A stretch of 64,000 nt of DNA from Methylophaga sp. (lineage in GTDB: Bacteria; Pseudomonadota; Gammaproteobacteria; Nitrosococcales; Methylophagaceae). Positions 33,631 to 43,385 of this stretch are shown one piece after another; position 1 is the stretch's first letter, and each line of letters begins with the position of its first letter. The notes below the pieces were generated by a model, which was given only the letters and a program-made list of their open reading frames with translations, made no database searches and had not been told where the DNA came from. Where the stretch lies: contig PAJP01000021.1 in assembly GCA_002706095.1 (NCBI GenBank), forward strand, positions 62,001 through 126,000, written 5' to 3'. The position numbers and the translations under genes are program-made.

Positions 33631-34239
33631 ATGACAATGGAAAGAGGTTACAGAATTAGAAGTAAGCCTTTGTACGATCCGTTGATTTGGAAAGATCATG
33701 CTACTGATCATGTCGTGATTGCTCATGCTGAAGGTGGTGTTGGTGTATTGAAGCTATTTCAGATGATGACGCCAAAACAACCAATCAAAGTGTTATTTGC
33801 CGATGATGAGCGTGCACAGCGTTCTTATCGTGACATTATCAGTAAGTTGGTGGATGAAGGTCTGCAGATTCTTGATGATAAAGAAGGCGTATTGTCAGCC
33901 GTATCGGCCACGCTTGATGACTGTGTCATGGGCACACAGTTTTATATTGCGGGTAATGAGGATTTCATCTGGGCAGCATCTCAGATACTGAAATCAGCAG
34001 GTGTGGATGACAAAAATGTCATGAAAGAGCAGTGCGGCAGTCTGGCTCGTCCTGTCTATTGCGTGCATTGCAAAACGATCGATCCTGAAGTGCATCACAA
34101 TGTTTACACCTGTCCTGGCTGTGGACGTCATCTCTTTGTCAGGGATCATTTTTCCCGTCGTTTGGGCGCCTATATGGGGCTAATGGTAGATGCAGAAGAA
34201 CCCGGCAATATTCCTGAAGTTGAGGAGATGTACCCATGA
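33631..34239 (+). CDS. dmmA: Dimethylamine monooxygenase subunit A
   Basis: A 202-residue subunit. The C-terminus has two CxxC pairs (YCVHCK and TCPGCG) forming a zinc ribbon or rubredoxin-like metal site, followed by HLFVRDHFSRRLGAYMG. The N-terminal part has no strong motif but fits DmmA-family proteins in length and layout. Electron transfer or structural roles have been suggested for the family. Its stop overlaps dmmB as ATGA. Confidence 0.85.
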   Translation: MTMERGYRIRSKPLYDPLIWKDHATDHVVIAHAEGGVGVLKLFQMMTPKQPIKVLFADDERAQRSYRDIISKLVDEGLQILDDKEGVLSAVSATLDDCVMGTQFYIAGNEDFIWAASQILKSAGVDDKNVMKEQCGSLARPVYCVHCKTIDPEVHHNVYTCPGCGRHLFVRDHFSRRLGAYMGLMVDAEEPGNIPEVEEMYP

Positions 34240-35189
34240 GTGTTTTAAATGTGACCGTGGAAAAAGTGGAGCAAATCACTGATGTGGTAAAGCGGTTTAC
34301 CTTTGTACAGGATAACGGTGAAGCTTTACCGAAATTCTCAGGTGGTAGCCACGTTGTTGTATCAATGGACATTAATGGACGCACGCATCGTAATCCTTAT
34401 TCGCTGATGAGTTCGCCTGCCAATACCGACAGTTATCAGATTGCTGTTCGACGTCAGGATAAATCTCGTGGTGGTTCCGTGTTTATGCATGATCAGGTCA
34501 AACCTGGAACGAAATTAACCATTACATATCCGGTGAATTTGTTTGCCATCAACCGTCTTGGCAAAAAACATATTTTAGTCGCTGGTGGTATTGGAATTAC
34601 GCCCTTTATGTCCCAAATCGCTGACTTGAATCGTTTAGGCGCAGACTACGAGCTGCATTATGCCTATCGTTCTTCTGAGCATGCGGCTTTTCGTGAACAA
34701 CTGGAAGAATTATGTGGTGACCGCGTGCATTTTTATGTGGAAGGTGATGGCACTCGCATTGATTTTGGGGACTTACTCGGCCAGCAACCATTAGGTACGC
34801 ATGCTTATGTTTGTGGTCCTGAACCAATGGTGAAAATGATGCTGCTGACAGCAAAATATTTAGGCTGGCCCAGTAATCATGTTCATAGTGAGCAGTTTTT
34901 AGCTCCACCGGTTGGTGATGAATTCACCGTTGTTCTGAATCAGTCAGCGAAAGAGATCGTTGTCCCGGGTGATATGAGCATGTTGGAAGCGATGGAAGAA
35001 GCCGGAGTGGATGCGCCTTTCCTATGTCGTGGTGGTGCTTGCGGTCGTTGTGAGTTAGATGTGCTTGAAACTGACGGTGCTTTATTACATCACGACCATT
35101 ATCTCAGTGATGCTGAAAAAGCCGCTGGTAATAAGATTATGCCTTGTGTGTCTCGTGCGAAATGTACCCGACTTGTAGTGAATTTGTGA
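34236..35189 (+). CDS. dmmB: Dimethylamine monooxygenase reductase subunit
   Basis: A 317-residue reductase of the phthalate dioxygenase reductase type. An N-terminal flavin-binding barrel carries NPYSLMSSP (RxYS-like), the NAD domain begins ILVAGGIGITPFMSQ, and a C-terminal plant-type [2Fe-2S] domain has CRGGACGRCELDV and a later cysteine in IMPCVS. It transfers electrons from NAD(P)H to the oxygenase subunit. It is coupled to dmmA and sits 11 bases before dmmC. Confidence 0.92.
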   Translation: MSVLNVTVEKVEQITDVVKRFTFVQDNGEALPKFSGGSHVVVSMDINGRTHRNPYSLMSSPANTDSYQIAVRRQDKSRGGSVFMHDQVKPGTKLTITYPVNLFAINRLGKKHILVAGGIGITPFMSQIADLNRLGADYELHYAYRSSEHAAFREQLEELCGDRVHFYVEGDGTRIDFGDLLGQQPLGTHAYVCGPEPMVKMMLLTAKYLGWPSNHVHSEQFLAPPVGDEFTVVLNQSAKEIVVPGDMSMLEAMEEAGVDAPFLCRGGACGRCELDVLETDGALLHHDHYLSDAEKAAGNKIMPCVSRAKCTRLVVNL

Positions 35190-35200
35190 GGATATGAATT

Positions 35201-36241
35201 ATGAATATGGCATTTAAAAATGAAACATTTCGGGATGACTATACGTTTACCAACTCACCCGAAGCGATTCGTCGTTTTCCTTTTCCGTTTGATAAAGACG
35301 AATATATGTATAGCGTCAATATCGAACAACATACCAAAGGGGCTCCAGGCTCAGTATTTGAGAATGTAATCGATCTCGACGAGCATTATCTGGCCGAGTG
35401 CGAAGACCGCCGTATTACTCTGGCTGATGACCCTGACAGATGTATTGCTTTGCCACACATGATGGATGCACAGTGGGATATGTTGGAGTTAGGCATGGAG
35501 TCTTTAGCGAAAGACTTTCCAGAGCATTTCCAACTGAGCAGAGATGGCGATAACTGGCATTGGGTGAATAAGCCATTAGACATTGATCAAAAATTTGTGT
35601 TTGGTGATCTCTCGACCTTACCTATGGAGCCGTTCGAATTTATTAGTCGTCAGCTTCAAGGCGACTGGGTCGTGATGGATCAGCGTGATGAAGATTTATT
35701 TGCTGATATGGGCATGGTCACCAGTCAGGCAGATTGGTCACTGGCATTTGACGCTGGGATGTCGTTTAAAGAATGGCATGGTCCAGTTCCACAGGCCAAT
35801 GAAATGGGCATTTTTGAACGGGCATTAAAATATCTATTACATTTGCAATATGGTAGCCCGGTCCGTCGTCTGAACTGGACGATGACAGTCAATCCACGCT
35901 TAGATACTTCACCAGAGAATTATCCTATATGGGGACCGGACAACGTTTCTGTCACGGCGAATAATGTGGCAGATAAAGTGTTTCTGCGTGTTGAATTACA
36001 GACCTTATTCCGCTTACCCAGAAGCAATGCCATTACCTTTGGTATTCGTGGCTATCTTATCAGTGTGCGTGATATTGCTACTTATCCACGCTGGGCTAAA
36101 CGTTTACATCGTGTGTTGACCAATCTGCATCCTGATTTGGCTGAATATAAAGGGTTAACTAATTATCGCCAGCTCGTTATTGATTGGTTGGCACCGATGG
36201 ATGATGGGGCAGATATTGGAGAAGGTACTCATCCAGAATAA
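35201..36241 (+). CDS. dmmC: Dimethylamine monooxygenase catalytic subunit (DUF3445, heme-dependent N-demethylase)
   Basis: A 346-residue member of the DUF3445 family, now linked to heme-dependent oxidative N-demethylation. Visible family features are DDPDRCIALP near residue 80, GDWVVMDQRDEDL, and the C-terminal segment RVELQTLFRLPRSNAITFGIR. With DmmAB it converts dimethylamine to monomethylamine and formaldehyde, feeding GmaS 20 kb away. The heme contacts cannot be assigned by eye. Confidence 0.9.
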   Translation: MNMAFKNETFRDDYTFTNSPEAIRRFPFPFDKDEYMYSVNIEQHTKGAPGSVFENVIDLDEHYLAECEDRRITLADDPDRCIALPHMMDAQWDMLELGMESLAKDFPEHFQLSRDGDNWHWVNKPLDIDQKFVFGDLSTLPMEPFEFISRQLQGDWVVMDQRDEDLFADMGMVTSQADWSLAFDAGMSFKEWHGPVPQANEMGIFERALKYLLHLQYGSPVRRLNWTMTVNPRLDTSPENYPIWGPDNVSVTANNVADKVFLRVELQTLFRLPRSNAITFGIRGYLISVRDIATYPRWAKRLHRVLTNLHPDLAEYKGLTNYRQLVIDWLAPMDDGADIGEGTHPE

Positions 36242-36286
36242 GGGATTAAGTTTAGGGGTAATCACTTAGGTTTAAAGGAAAGCAAG

Positions 36287-37069
36287 ATGAAAAAAACAGT
36301 TTTGATGGTGGCAACGGCGGCAACATCAATGTTTTCAGCGAGCAATACCCTGGCAGAGGAAGCATCACCACATAGTTTTAGTTCCAACGTTGGAATTTTT
36401 AGCCAATATGTATTTCGTGGCATTACTTATAGTGATGAGAGACCTGCATTACAGGGTGGTTTTGACTATGCACATGATAACGGGCTTTATGCTGGTATCT
36501 GGGGCTCGACACTAGAAGAAGACGACAATTCTGGTAATAGTCTTGAAGTGGATTTTTATGGTGGTTATTACCATCAACTGACGGACGATATTGGCATTGA
36601 CGTTGGCTTGCTGCAGTTTTATTACCCTGATCACAAAAAGTATAACGGCGAAAATATTGACACTACTGAGGCTTATATCGCGGCATCCTGGAAATGGTTT
36701 ACGGCTAAATACAGCCGAACATTAACCGATTGGGGTGGGGTGAATAACAAGTCAGCGGGTATTGATGGTTATGCCAATGGTGATACCAAAGGCACTGAAT
36801 ATATCGAGTTGAATTTTGCCTATCAATTACCTTGGGAAATCAATTTGGATCTGCATGTGGGGCACTTAGATGTCAAAAACTACAGTGACTTTAACTACAC
36901 GGATTATTTGATTGGCCTGAGTAAAGATCTGACGATCGGTCAGTCTGAAGGCTGGACAGTAGGCATCAATTACACTGATACCGATGCAGACAAAGACTGG
37001 TGGACAGGTGTAGATGGTGATAACCGTGGTGATAGTCAGTTTATAGGTTACATCTCACGATCGTTTTAA
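36287..37069 (+). CDS. Outer membrane protein, TIGR02001 (gcw_chp) type
   Basis: A 260-residue protein with a cleavable signal peptide (KKTVLMVATAATSMFSAS, cleavage near residue 23) and alternating beta strands ending in a C-terminal aromatic residue (SRSF), as outer membrane barrels do. Near the start, NVGIFSQYVFRGITYSDERPALQGG is characteristic of the gcw_chp family, shown here by VFRGITYS. It follows dmmC by 45 bases behind AAAGGA and may be co-transcribed. Function is unknown; a pore role is possible. Confidence 0.85.
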   Translation: MKKTVLMVATAATSMFSASNTLAEEASPHSFSSNVGIFSQYVFRGITYSDERPALQGGFDYAHDNGLYAGIWGSTLEEDDNSGNSLEVDFYGGYYHQLTDDIGIDVGLLQFYYPDHKKYNGENIDTTEAYIAASWKWFTAKYSRTLTDWGGVNNKSAGIDGYANGDTKGTEYIELNFAYQLPWEINLDLHVGHLDVKNYSDFNYTDYLIGLSKDLTIGQSEGWTVGINYTDTDADKDWWTGVDGDNRGDSQFIGYISRSF

Positions 37070-37111
37070 CAGTTTCATAAGCGGCAGCAGAGGGTCATGG
37101 ACGGCTCTCTG

Positions 37112-38497
37112 TTATTGCTCTGAAATGAGCTGCTCTAAGCCTTCCATCATGGCGTGATAATTACAATGACTGATATCGATAATGATGCCTTCGATGGTTA
37201 ATAGCTCATCTGTACCCGAGAAGACGCCTTTACCTCTTTCCAGTACCCACTTCACTTTATTACTTTGGGTTTGAATTCTGTAAATTATCTGAAAGTTCTT
37301 CTGTTCACTAAGTTGTTGTTGTACATATTCCCATACGCGTGCCTGGTCGTCTGGGTGAATAAGTCTGTAACAATTGAAATGGATGGAATTGGTGATTTCA
37401 TAAGGAGGATATTCTGTCAGTTCGAAACAGCCTTCACTGACAAAATCAAATGTCCAGTTACGGTCATTTTTACACCGATATAACATGCAGGGTAAATTTG
37501 ACATGATCATATCGTTTGCAATGCGGGCACTGGCTTTAAGCTCAGCTGAGGTTTGCTTGATACGGCTAATATCGGTGAGTGTACCTAATACGCTGGTTCG
37601 TTCACTTTTAAGATGAGAGGTCGTGGTGGCACGCATTTCAAACCATTGTGAACGACCATTCTTAGCGATAAGTCGTAACTCAAACTGGCTGTGATGACGT
37701 TTGCCCTCAGTTAAGGCATTTATCCTGGCTTCTGCCAGAGGCAGATCTTCCGGATGAATGAATTGAAACAAGGTCTGCTGCATGCTTTCTTCTGACGTGT
37801 AGTCAAGTACATGCTCCCAGGCCGGATTAAGAAAAATAATTTTTTGATCGACATTGATTTGAAACACGATTTGTTCGAGCCGATCAATCAGATAGCGATA
37901 AGTATGGTCGATATCCAGCTTATTTGAGGTAGGTTCTGATGAGGTAGTGGTCGTAAACTGTAATAGGAATTGACCATCCTGCTGGACAGAATTAAGTGGT
38001 GACAGCGAAATTTGTGCTGGAATAGTTGTTCCATCCACATACAGCATTCTTAGCATCATGGTTTCGTTGGAACGCTTATTATGCTGACGACCTAAAAAGT
38101 CTGTCATTTGTTGGTGTGAACTGGGATGAATCAGGTTGGTAAGAGGTAAGTCGGTGATCATATCGCGCATACCATTCATACCCAGCTCTTTTAAAAAGGC
38201 ATTGTTAGCAAATTTAATGTTATAACCATCTATGACGGCGGCGGGGGTGGAGAGTTTACTGGATAAATCTTGGCCCCAGGCAGCATCATCAAAGGCGATG
38301 GGCGATTGCTCGGATTGGAAGCGACGTTTTAACTTCGGGTAAAGCGTCATAGCTAAAGTGGCGGATAAAAACATGGCGAGTACGGCAGCAATAGTTGAGA
38401 TGTGTACTTTGAATGGGGCGGTACTGTCCCACCAAAAGCCCAGTACCAACACAAACATACTGCTCAGCATAATTAGACTGAATAAAATGATATTCAT
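37112..38497 (-). CDS. Membrane-bound PAS protein without output domain
   Basis: A 461-residue protein with two membrane segments (about 1-20 and 32-52) and then three PAS domains: about 75-190, 205-325 (with HPEDLPLAEARI and WFEMRATT) and 330-450 (with HPDDQARVWEYV). No kinase, cyclase, phosphodiesterase or HTH domain follows. It lies divergently and only about 50 bases from a NarX-type kinase gene, so it may feed a signal to that system. It also resembles sensors that have lost their output. Confidence 0.85.
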   Translation of the reverse strand: MNIILFSLIMLSSMFVLVLGFWWDSTAPFKVHISTIAAVLAMFLSATLAMTLYPKLKRRFQSEQSPIAFDDAAWGQDLSSKLSTPAAVIDGYNIKFANNAFLKELGMNGMRDMITDLPLTNLIHPSSHQQMTDFLGRQHNKRSNETMMLRMLYVDGTTIPAQISLSPLNSVQQDGQFLLQFTTTTSSEPTSNKLDIDHTYRYLIDRLEQIVFQINVDQKIIFLNPAWEHVLDYTSEESMQQTLFQFIHPEDLPLAEARINALTEGKRHHSQFELRLIAKNGRSQWFEMRATTTSHLKSERTSVLGTLTDISRIKQTSAELKASARIANDMIMSNLPCMLYRCKNDRNWTFDFVSEGCFELTEYPPYEITNSIHFNCYRLIHPDDQARVWEYVQQQLSEQKNFQIIYRIQTQSNKVKWVLERGKGVFSGTDELLTIEGIIIDISHCNYHAMMEGLEQLISEQ

Positions 38498-38548
38498 TAT
38501 TCGACCCTTATTTTTGTGCCTGCCTTGTCATCAAATGTGTGTCACATA

Positions 38549-40369
38549 ATGAAATTGAAACATCGACTCAGCCAAATTTTTACTATTTTTTCTCGCCGCA
38601 CTTTGTATGCAAAGTGGGTCGTGCTATTGATATGTATTGCTGCGACTTTTTCATTAATGCAGGCTGGAATTTTCTTTCTCCTCGATTATATGCCTTCTGT
38701 TCAAATAGCTCTAGCCAAGGTCAATGAGCAGAAGTTTTATTGGGAAAATCAATTAGTTCATATGGAGATGAAAAGCAGCGAGCGGGCACAAGAATTATTC
38801 CATGATATGCAGTCAAACTTTCTCGACACACACGATCCTGCGGTAGCTTGGATGCTACGACAGAAGAATGAAGATATCGCCGAAGCTGTAAAAGTTATCG
38901 AAACTGAACAGGCAAACTTTGATGAAATGGCGACGCTAAATTTGCGTGCTGCTGTGCAATTAAGGGGCGCAAGTCGTTTGGCTGATGCCTACAAAAAGCT
39001 GGAACAGGCCCTCTACAAGGATATTGAGATTAAAAGGGCGGTACTGACACTTCTGGAGTCAATTAGCCTGGTATTTGTGCTGAGTTGTATTTTGTTATTA
39101 GTGCTCAGTGTTCGAAGAGTGCTGGTCGAAAGACTGGATAGATTGCTGGCGTTTATTTACACCAAAAACGGTGAAAACACTGAACTCGATGTGGAAGATG
39201 AGTTTGCTGTACTTGAACACAGAGTGTCTGAGCTATCAGCCAAAATGGAGAGCTATGAATCAGAAGTGGCCTGGGCTCACCGTACCAGTGAACATATTCG
39301 TGTATTAACGCGTGCACAGGCATTTTTATTACGATTTATTGAGACCGTATCAGAAGATGTGTTGAGTGAAAAAACACTGCTGAAAATGCTGTACTCCCTG
39401 GAGCGTACCATGGGGTTTACCAATACCGCACTAATTTATACCGATGATGCTGCGGTGATATCCGCCGAACAAATCCTTTACTCTCATCATAAACCTAACC
39501 CTATTTCTGAGAGGGTGTTTGATGAGTTACTGACATCCGGGACGGCGGCATTTCTTGAGTTGAATATCGAGTCTGAAGAAGTGGAGTGCTTGGGGTTGAG
39601 TTTTACCGGTAGTGGAAATGCGGTTGGTATCTTATTGGTAGAAATGCATAAAGGACGCTTTCTTGAGGATTCTGAAATTAAAGTGCTGGAAATTACGGCG
39701 AATTTACTCAGCATGGTGACCAAGTTTCAGAGTCACGATGAAGAAGGCCGCCGCCTTGCTGTTCTGGAAGAGCGTGCCGCCATTGCTCGGGAATTACATG
39801 ATTCGCTGGCGCAATCATTGTCATTTATGAAAATACAAATGGCCAGATTACAATCCAATGTGATTGATGATAAACAGCGTGAGGTCACCACAGAACTGAG
39901 GGAAGGTCTGGATAACGCCTATCGCGAATTAAGAGAGCTATTAACTACCTTCCGGGTGCATATGGACTTGCGAGGGCTGGGTTATGCCATACAGGCGACG
40001 ATTGACGAGTTTTCACAGCGATCGAGTCTGACGATTACATTAGACAATCGGCTGGTCAATTGCCGGCTGACAGTGAATGAGGAGTTTCATATTCTTCATG
40101 TGGTTCGTGAGGCTTTATCTAATATCGTACGCCATTCCGGAGCAAAAAATGTCTCCATATTGATGTTGGTGACGAGTAGTGGTGAATTAGAGTTAACAAT
40201 AGACGATGATGGAGTGGGCTTTAGTAAACTTTCATCCACTTATGACCATCATGGTCAGGCGATAATGAAAGAAAGGGCACAGACCCTGGGGGGAGAAATT
40301 GATGTGATGTCGAGACGACATGGCGGCACTCGGGTGCGTCTCAAGTTTCTACCCAAACTGGCTGAATAA
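38549..40369 (+). CDS. NarX-type sensor histidine kinase
   Basis: A 606-residue kinase. Two membrane segments (about 22-42 and 170-190) enclose a helical sensor region; a HAMP-like linker, a GAF-like domain (about 265-390) and a HisKA_3 domain follow. The phospho-acceptor is in AIARELHDSLAQSL. The ATPase domain has REALSNIVRHSGA and DDDGVGF. The nitrate P-box of NarX is not evident, so the ligand is unknown. I prefer the ATG at 38549 although the ribosome site is weak. The response regulator follows 25 bases later. Confidence 0.9.
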   Translation: MKLKHRLSQIFTIFSRRTLYAKWVVLLICIAATFSLMQAGIFFLLDYMPSVQIALAKVNEQKFYWENQLVHMEMKSSERAQELFHDMQSNFLDTHDPAVAWMLRQKNEDIAEAVKVIETEQANFDEMATLNLRAAVQLRGASRLADAYKKLEQALYKDIEIKRAVLTLLESISLVFVLSCILLLVLSVRRVLVERLDRLLAFIYTKNGENTELDVEDEFAVLEHRVSELSAKMESYESEVAWAHRTSEHIRVLTRAQAFLLRFIETVSEDVLSEKTLLKMLYSLERTMGFTNTALIYTDDAAVISAEQILYSHHKPNPISERVFDELLTSGTAAFLELNIESEEVECLGLSFTGSGNAVGILLVEMHKGRFLEDSEIKVLEITANLLSMVTKFQSHDEEGRRLAVLEERAAIARELHDSLAQSLSFMKIQMARLQSNVIDDKQREVTTELREGLDNAYRELRELLTTFRVHMDLRGLGYAIQATIDEFSQRSSLTITLDNRLVNCRLTVNEEFHILHVVREALSNIVRHSGAKNVSILMLVTSSGELELTIDDDGVGFSKLSSTYDHHGQAIMKERAQTLGGEIDVMSRRHGGTRVRLKFLPKLAE

Positions 40370-40394
40370 CGGATTATAAAATTAAGAGAGAACT

Positions 40395-41033
40395 ATGCAG
40401 ACTAAAATAAGAATATTGATTATTGATGATCATCCTCTGTTTAGGAAAGGCGTCAGTCAGATTATTTCTGATGAGCCTGATTTTGAGGTGGTTGGTGAGG
40501 CCGCATCGGGACTGGAAGGCATAGAGTTAGCGTTAAAACTCACGCCGGATCTGGTTTTGCTGGACTTGAATATGAAAGGTATTGATGGGCTGGAAACCTT
40601 AAGAAGACTCAAACAGACAGATCTGAAATCACGCTATGTGGTATTGACCGTTTCTGATGCAGAAGAAGATTTATTGGAAGCGTTGAAATCGGGTGCAGAC
40701 GGTTACTTATTGAAAGATATGGAGCCTGAGGACCTACGCTCGAACCTGGTGAAAGCCACACTTGGGACTACCGTGTTACAAGACAGTATGACCGATGTAC
40801 TCAAAAAAGCGCTGATTGATCCGGACAAAAAAAGTACGGCCTCAGATGTGAGCTTGACGGAGCGTGAGACAGAAATTCTGGATTGTTTAGCGGAAGGGAT
40901 GAATAATAAAAATATCGCCAGAAAACTGGGGATTAGCGATACCACAGTGAAAGTGCATATCAAGAATATTCTGCGTAAGCTCAATCTAACCAGTCGACTT
41001 GAGGCTGCTGTCTGGCGACACCAGAATAAATAA
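40395..41033 (+). CDS. NarL/FixJ-family response regulator
   Basis: A 212-residue regulator. The receiver domain has the acidic pair DDHPLF, the phosphorylated aspartate in LVLLDLNMKGIDG and the lysine in YLLKD. The C-terminal LuxR-type HTH reads LTERETEILDCLAEGM and TVKVHIKNILRKL. It is the partner of the kinase directly upstream. Target genes are unknown, but the dmm genes and the divergent PAS gene are near. Confidence 0.94.
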   Translation: MQTKIRILIIDDHPLFRKGVSQIISDEPDFEVVGEAASGLEGIELALKLTPDLVLLDLNMKGIDGLETLRRLKQTDLKSRYVVLTVSDAEEDLLEALKSGADGYLLKDMEPEDLRSNLVKATLGTTVLQDSMTDVLKKALIDPDKKSTASDVSLTERETEILDCLAEGMNNKNIARKLGISDTTVKVHIKNILRKLNLTSRLEAAVWRHQNK

Positions 41034-41060
41034 AACCGGTAAGCGAGTTGCCTACCGGTT
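41034..41060. terminator. Terminator between response regulator and cupin gene
   Basis: AACCGGTA (41034-41041) and TACCGGTT (41053-41060) form a perfect 8-bp stem. On the minus strand it is followed by TTTATTTATT, so it works best for the cupin gene; on the plus strand it may also end the regulator transcript. Confidence 0.7.
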
Positions 41061-41084
41061 GGTGAACCATCTGAACGTGATCGT

Positions 41085-41426
41085 TTACAGTGGTTTACGT
41101 TGGCCTACAAAAAAGCCGACACCTCTGGATGGTGTTGAAAATGTAATGGTTTCACCATTACCGAAATAAAATACGTCGCCGACTTTGGCGTGAACTTCTT
41201 TGCCAGATTCATCACTGATGATAAATTCACCTTCAGCGATAAGCTTCATTTCTTCATAATCGTAAGTGTAAACCAGTGGTTTATCACCTTTGTTGAGATG
41301 AAAGAACCCAGCACAGATTGTTTTATCTTTGCTGTCTGAAGTGACTGTATCACCAAGTGTTGCATCTACTCCATCAACACCCATTGAAGGTTGTGGATCT
41401 TTTATCGCTTGCTGAAAATATTTCAT
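41085..41426 (-). CDS. Cupin-domain protein, EutQ-like
   Basis: A 113-residue single cupin barrel. The core reads YTYDYEEMKLIAEGEFIIS, shown by the segment EEMKLIAEGEF, followed by VGDVFYFGNGETITF. It resembles the cupin of ethanolamine-utilisation EutQ. Metal-ligand histidines typical of active cupins are mostly absent, so a binding role is as likely as an enzymatic one. GGAGACAAG precedes the start. Confidence 0.82.
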   Translation of the reverse strand: MKYFQQAIKDPQPSMGVDGVDATLGDTVTSDSKDKTICAGFFHLNKGDKPLVYTYDYEEMKLIAEGEFIISDESGKEVHAKVGDVFYFGNGETITFSTPSRGVGFFVGQRKPL

Positions 41427-41568
41427 ATCTTGTCTCCGTATTATTTGTGTATAAACACAGAGGCTATTAAATCGACATGATGGCGTGGCAACAATTATTC
41501 AGAAGGCTTAATCAAAAAGAAGTAGATGCTCACAACACGCTACCTGAGTCTGGTCTGGTTTTATATCG

Positions 41569-42216
41569 TTATGGAAAAAGAATTTCTGCTTGTTCAGCAT
41601 GCCACTGTTCATATTTCACCATGACATTGGCAAACAAATCACTGTGTAAAAACTCACTCAGCCAGTCTCTGACGAGGGGATAGGGTGATTGTTCGAACCA
41701 GTCTTTATCAACAAATGCGAACTGACGGATAAAAGGCAACAGTGCAATGTCTGCCATCGTCCATTTTTCAGTGAGCAGGCAACCATTTTTTGCCAATAAG
41801 GATTCCAGTTTTTGTAAGGTTTTTTCACCTTGCTCACGGTAATACAGCTCTGGGTATTCCGGGTATCGGTCAGCATATTTATAGCGATCGAGATAATACT
41901 TAAACTCACCATCATTATTGGCAATCAGTTCGTCACAGTGCTGTTTTTGTTGATGTGTGAGCGTTTGATACCACTCCTCGGGGTCTCGCTTTTCCAGTGC
42001 CCAACGCATAATGTCGATACTTTCGTCGATGACTTTGCCGGTCTCGGTCTGTAGAACGGGGACAGTCCCTTTTGGGGAAATAGCTAATAATTCTGCAGGT
42101 TTATCTTTTAATACCACTTCGCGAAGTTCGGTTTTAATACCGCTGGCAGCGAGCGCTAACCTGGCTCGCATAGCGTAAGGACAACGACGAAAGCTGTATA
42201 AAGTCGGGTACCGCAT
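41569..42216 (-). CDS. Glutathione S-transferase
   Basis: A 215-residue GST. The N-terminal thioredoxin-like domain has YSFRRCPYAMRARLAL with a CPY site, the cis-proline motif KGTVPVLQ and DESIDIMRW; the helical C-domain contains TMADIALLPFIRQF. I start at MRYPTLYS (42216) because this matches the family; an upstream frame extension of 14 residues is unlikely. The substrate is unknown. Confidence 0.92.
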   Translation of the reverse strand: MRYPTLYSFRRCPYAMRARLALAASGIKTELREVVLKDKPAELLAISPKGTVPVLQTETGKVIDESIDIMRWALEKRDPEEWYQTLTHQQKQHCDELIANNDGEFKYYLDRYKYADRYPEYPELYYREQGEKTLQKLESLLAKNGCLLTEKWTMADIALLPFIRQFAFVDKDWFEQSPYPLVRDWLSEFLHSDLFANVMVKYEQWHAEQAEILFP

Positions 42217-42311
42217 TGAGTAAGAATTCCGGTTTGAATAAAACGCCAGTATAGACAATCAAAGCAGATGACTGTAAATTAGCAAATGCTAATATAGTTA
42301 TTGAGAACACC

Positions 42312-43385
42312 ATGGAACAGTCATTATTAAGGTGGACCGCTTTTATCACATTGCTGTTGTCAGCCAGTTTTAATATTAACGCGGAGGGGCTGCCCCATAC
42401 CGAAGCGGTCTATAAAAACTATGCTCGACAGTGGACTTATGATGGCAGTGTTGAAGCTATCAATCAGGCAACTGTTTCGTCGCGTGTTTCTGCGCAAGTG
42501 GCTGAGATTTTTTATGACGTGAATGACCGGGTAGAAAAGGGCGAGCTGATTTTACGTTTTAACGACGAAGAAATTAAAACCCGTTTATGGCAAGCAGAAG
42601 CGAACCTGCTGGCTGAACAAGCTCAGTTAAAAGAAGTACAGGCCAGATATACTGAAGCCGCAGCGGAAGCCAAACGAATCAGTGATTTATACCAACGCAA
42701 ACAAGTGACACGTTCTGCGCTTGATAAAGCCGAAGCCGATAAAGCAGCGACAGCGGCGCGGGTCAATGTATTAAATGCTCAAATTAAAGCCCGCCAAGCG
42801 GAAGTCGAGCAGGCTAAAGTTGAGCTGTCATATACCGAAGTCCGGGCACCTTATGCTGGTGTGATGACCAAGCGCTGGATTGAAGTGGGTGAAATGGCAA
42901 CACCGGGCCAGCGCTTAATGTCAGGCCTGTCACTGAATGATTTGCGTGTGGTTTTTTCCGTGCCACAGAAACAATTAACAGAGGTGATGGCGGCCAAGCT
43001 GGATGTGCTTTTACCTTCAGGCGAGCATTTAACACAGCTTGATAAAACCTTCATTCCAGCAGCAGATCCACAGACTCACAGTTTTCATATCCGTTTGGAT
43101 TTACCACAAAATATCAATGATATTTTCCCTGGCATGACGACAAAAGTCATCGCTTATGGCCGTGAGCAGCCGGTACTCGTGATTCCAAAACAGGCCTTGG
43201 TAAAACGGTCTGAAGTGGATGGGGTTTATGTGCTCGCGAAGCAACAGCTTGTATTCAGACAAGTCAGAGTTGGGATGGAATATGAGGATGGCTGGGTTGA
43301 AGTCTTATCCGGTATCGATGCCGGAGAACAAGTGATGACTCAGCCAGATAGGGCTTTAGTGTATTTGCAGCAACAACATGACTGA
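42312..43385 (+). CDS. RND efflux periplasmic adaptor
   Basis: A 357-residue membrane fusion protein of the HlyD/AcrA group with an N-terminal signal sequence (about 1-24), a lipoyl half-motif beginning ATVSSRVSAQVAEIF, a long coiled-coil hairpin (about 90-165) and the second lipoyl half (YTEVRAPYAGVMTKR). It links the RND pump to an outer membrane channel. It overlaps the pump gene by eight bases. No outer membrane channel gene is present in the window. Confidence 0.92.
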   Translation: MEQSLLRWTAFITLLLSASFNINAEGLPHTEAVYKNYARQWTYDGSVEAINQATVSSRVSAQVAEIFYDVNDRVEKGELILRFNDEEIKTRLWQAEANLLAEQAQLKEVQARYTEAAAEAKRISDLYQRKQVTRSALDKAEADKAATAARVNVLNAQIKARQAEVEQAKVELSYTEVRAPYAGVMTKRWIEVGEMATPGQRLMSGLSLNDLRVVFSVPQKQLTEVMAAKLDVLLPSGEHLTQLDKTFIPAADPQTHSFHIRLDLPQNINDIFPGMTTKVIAYGREQPVLVIPKQALVKRSEVDGVYVLAKQQLVFRQVRVGMEYEDGWVEVLSGIDAGEQVMTQPDRALVYLQQQHD

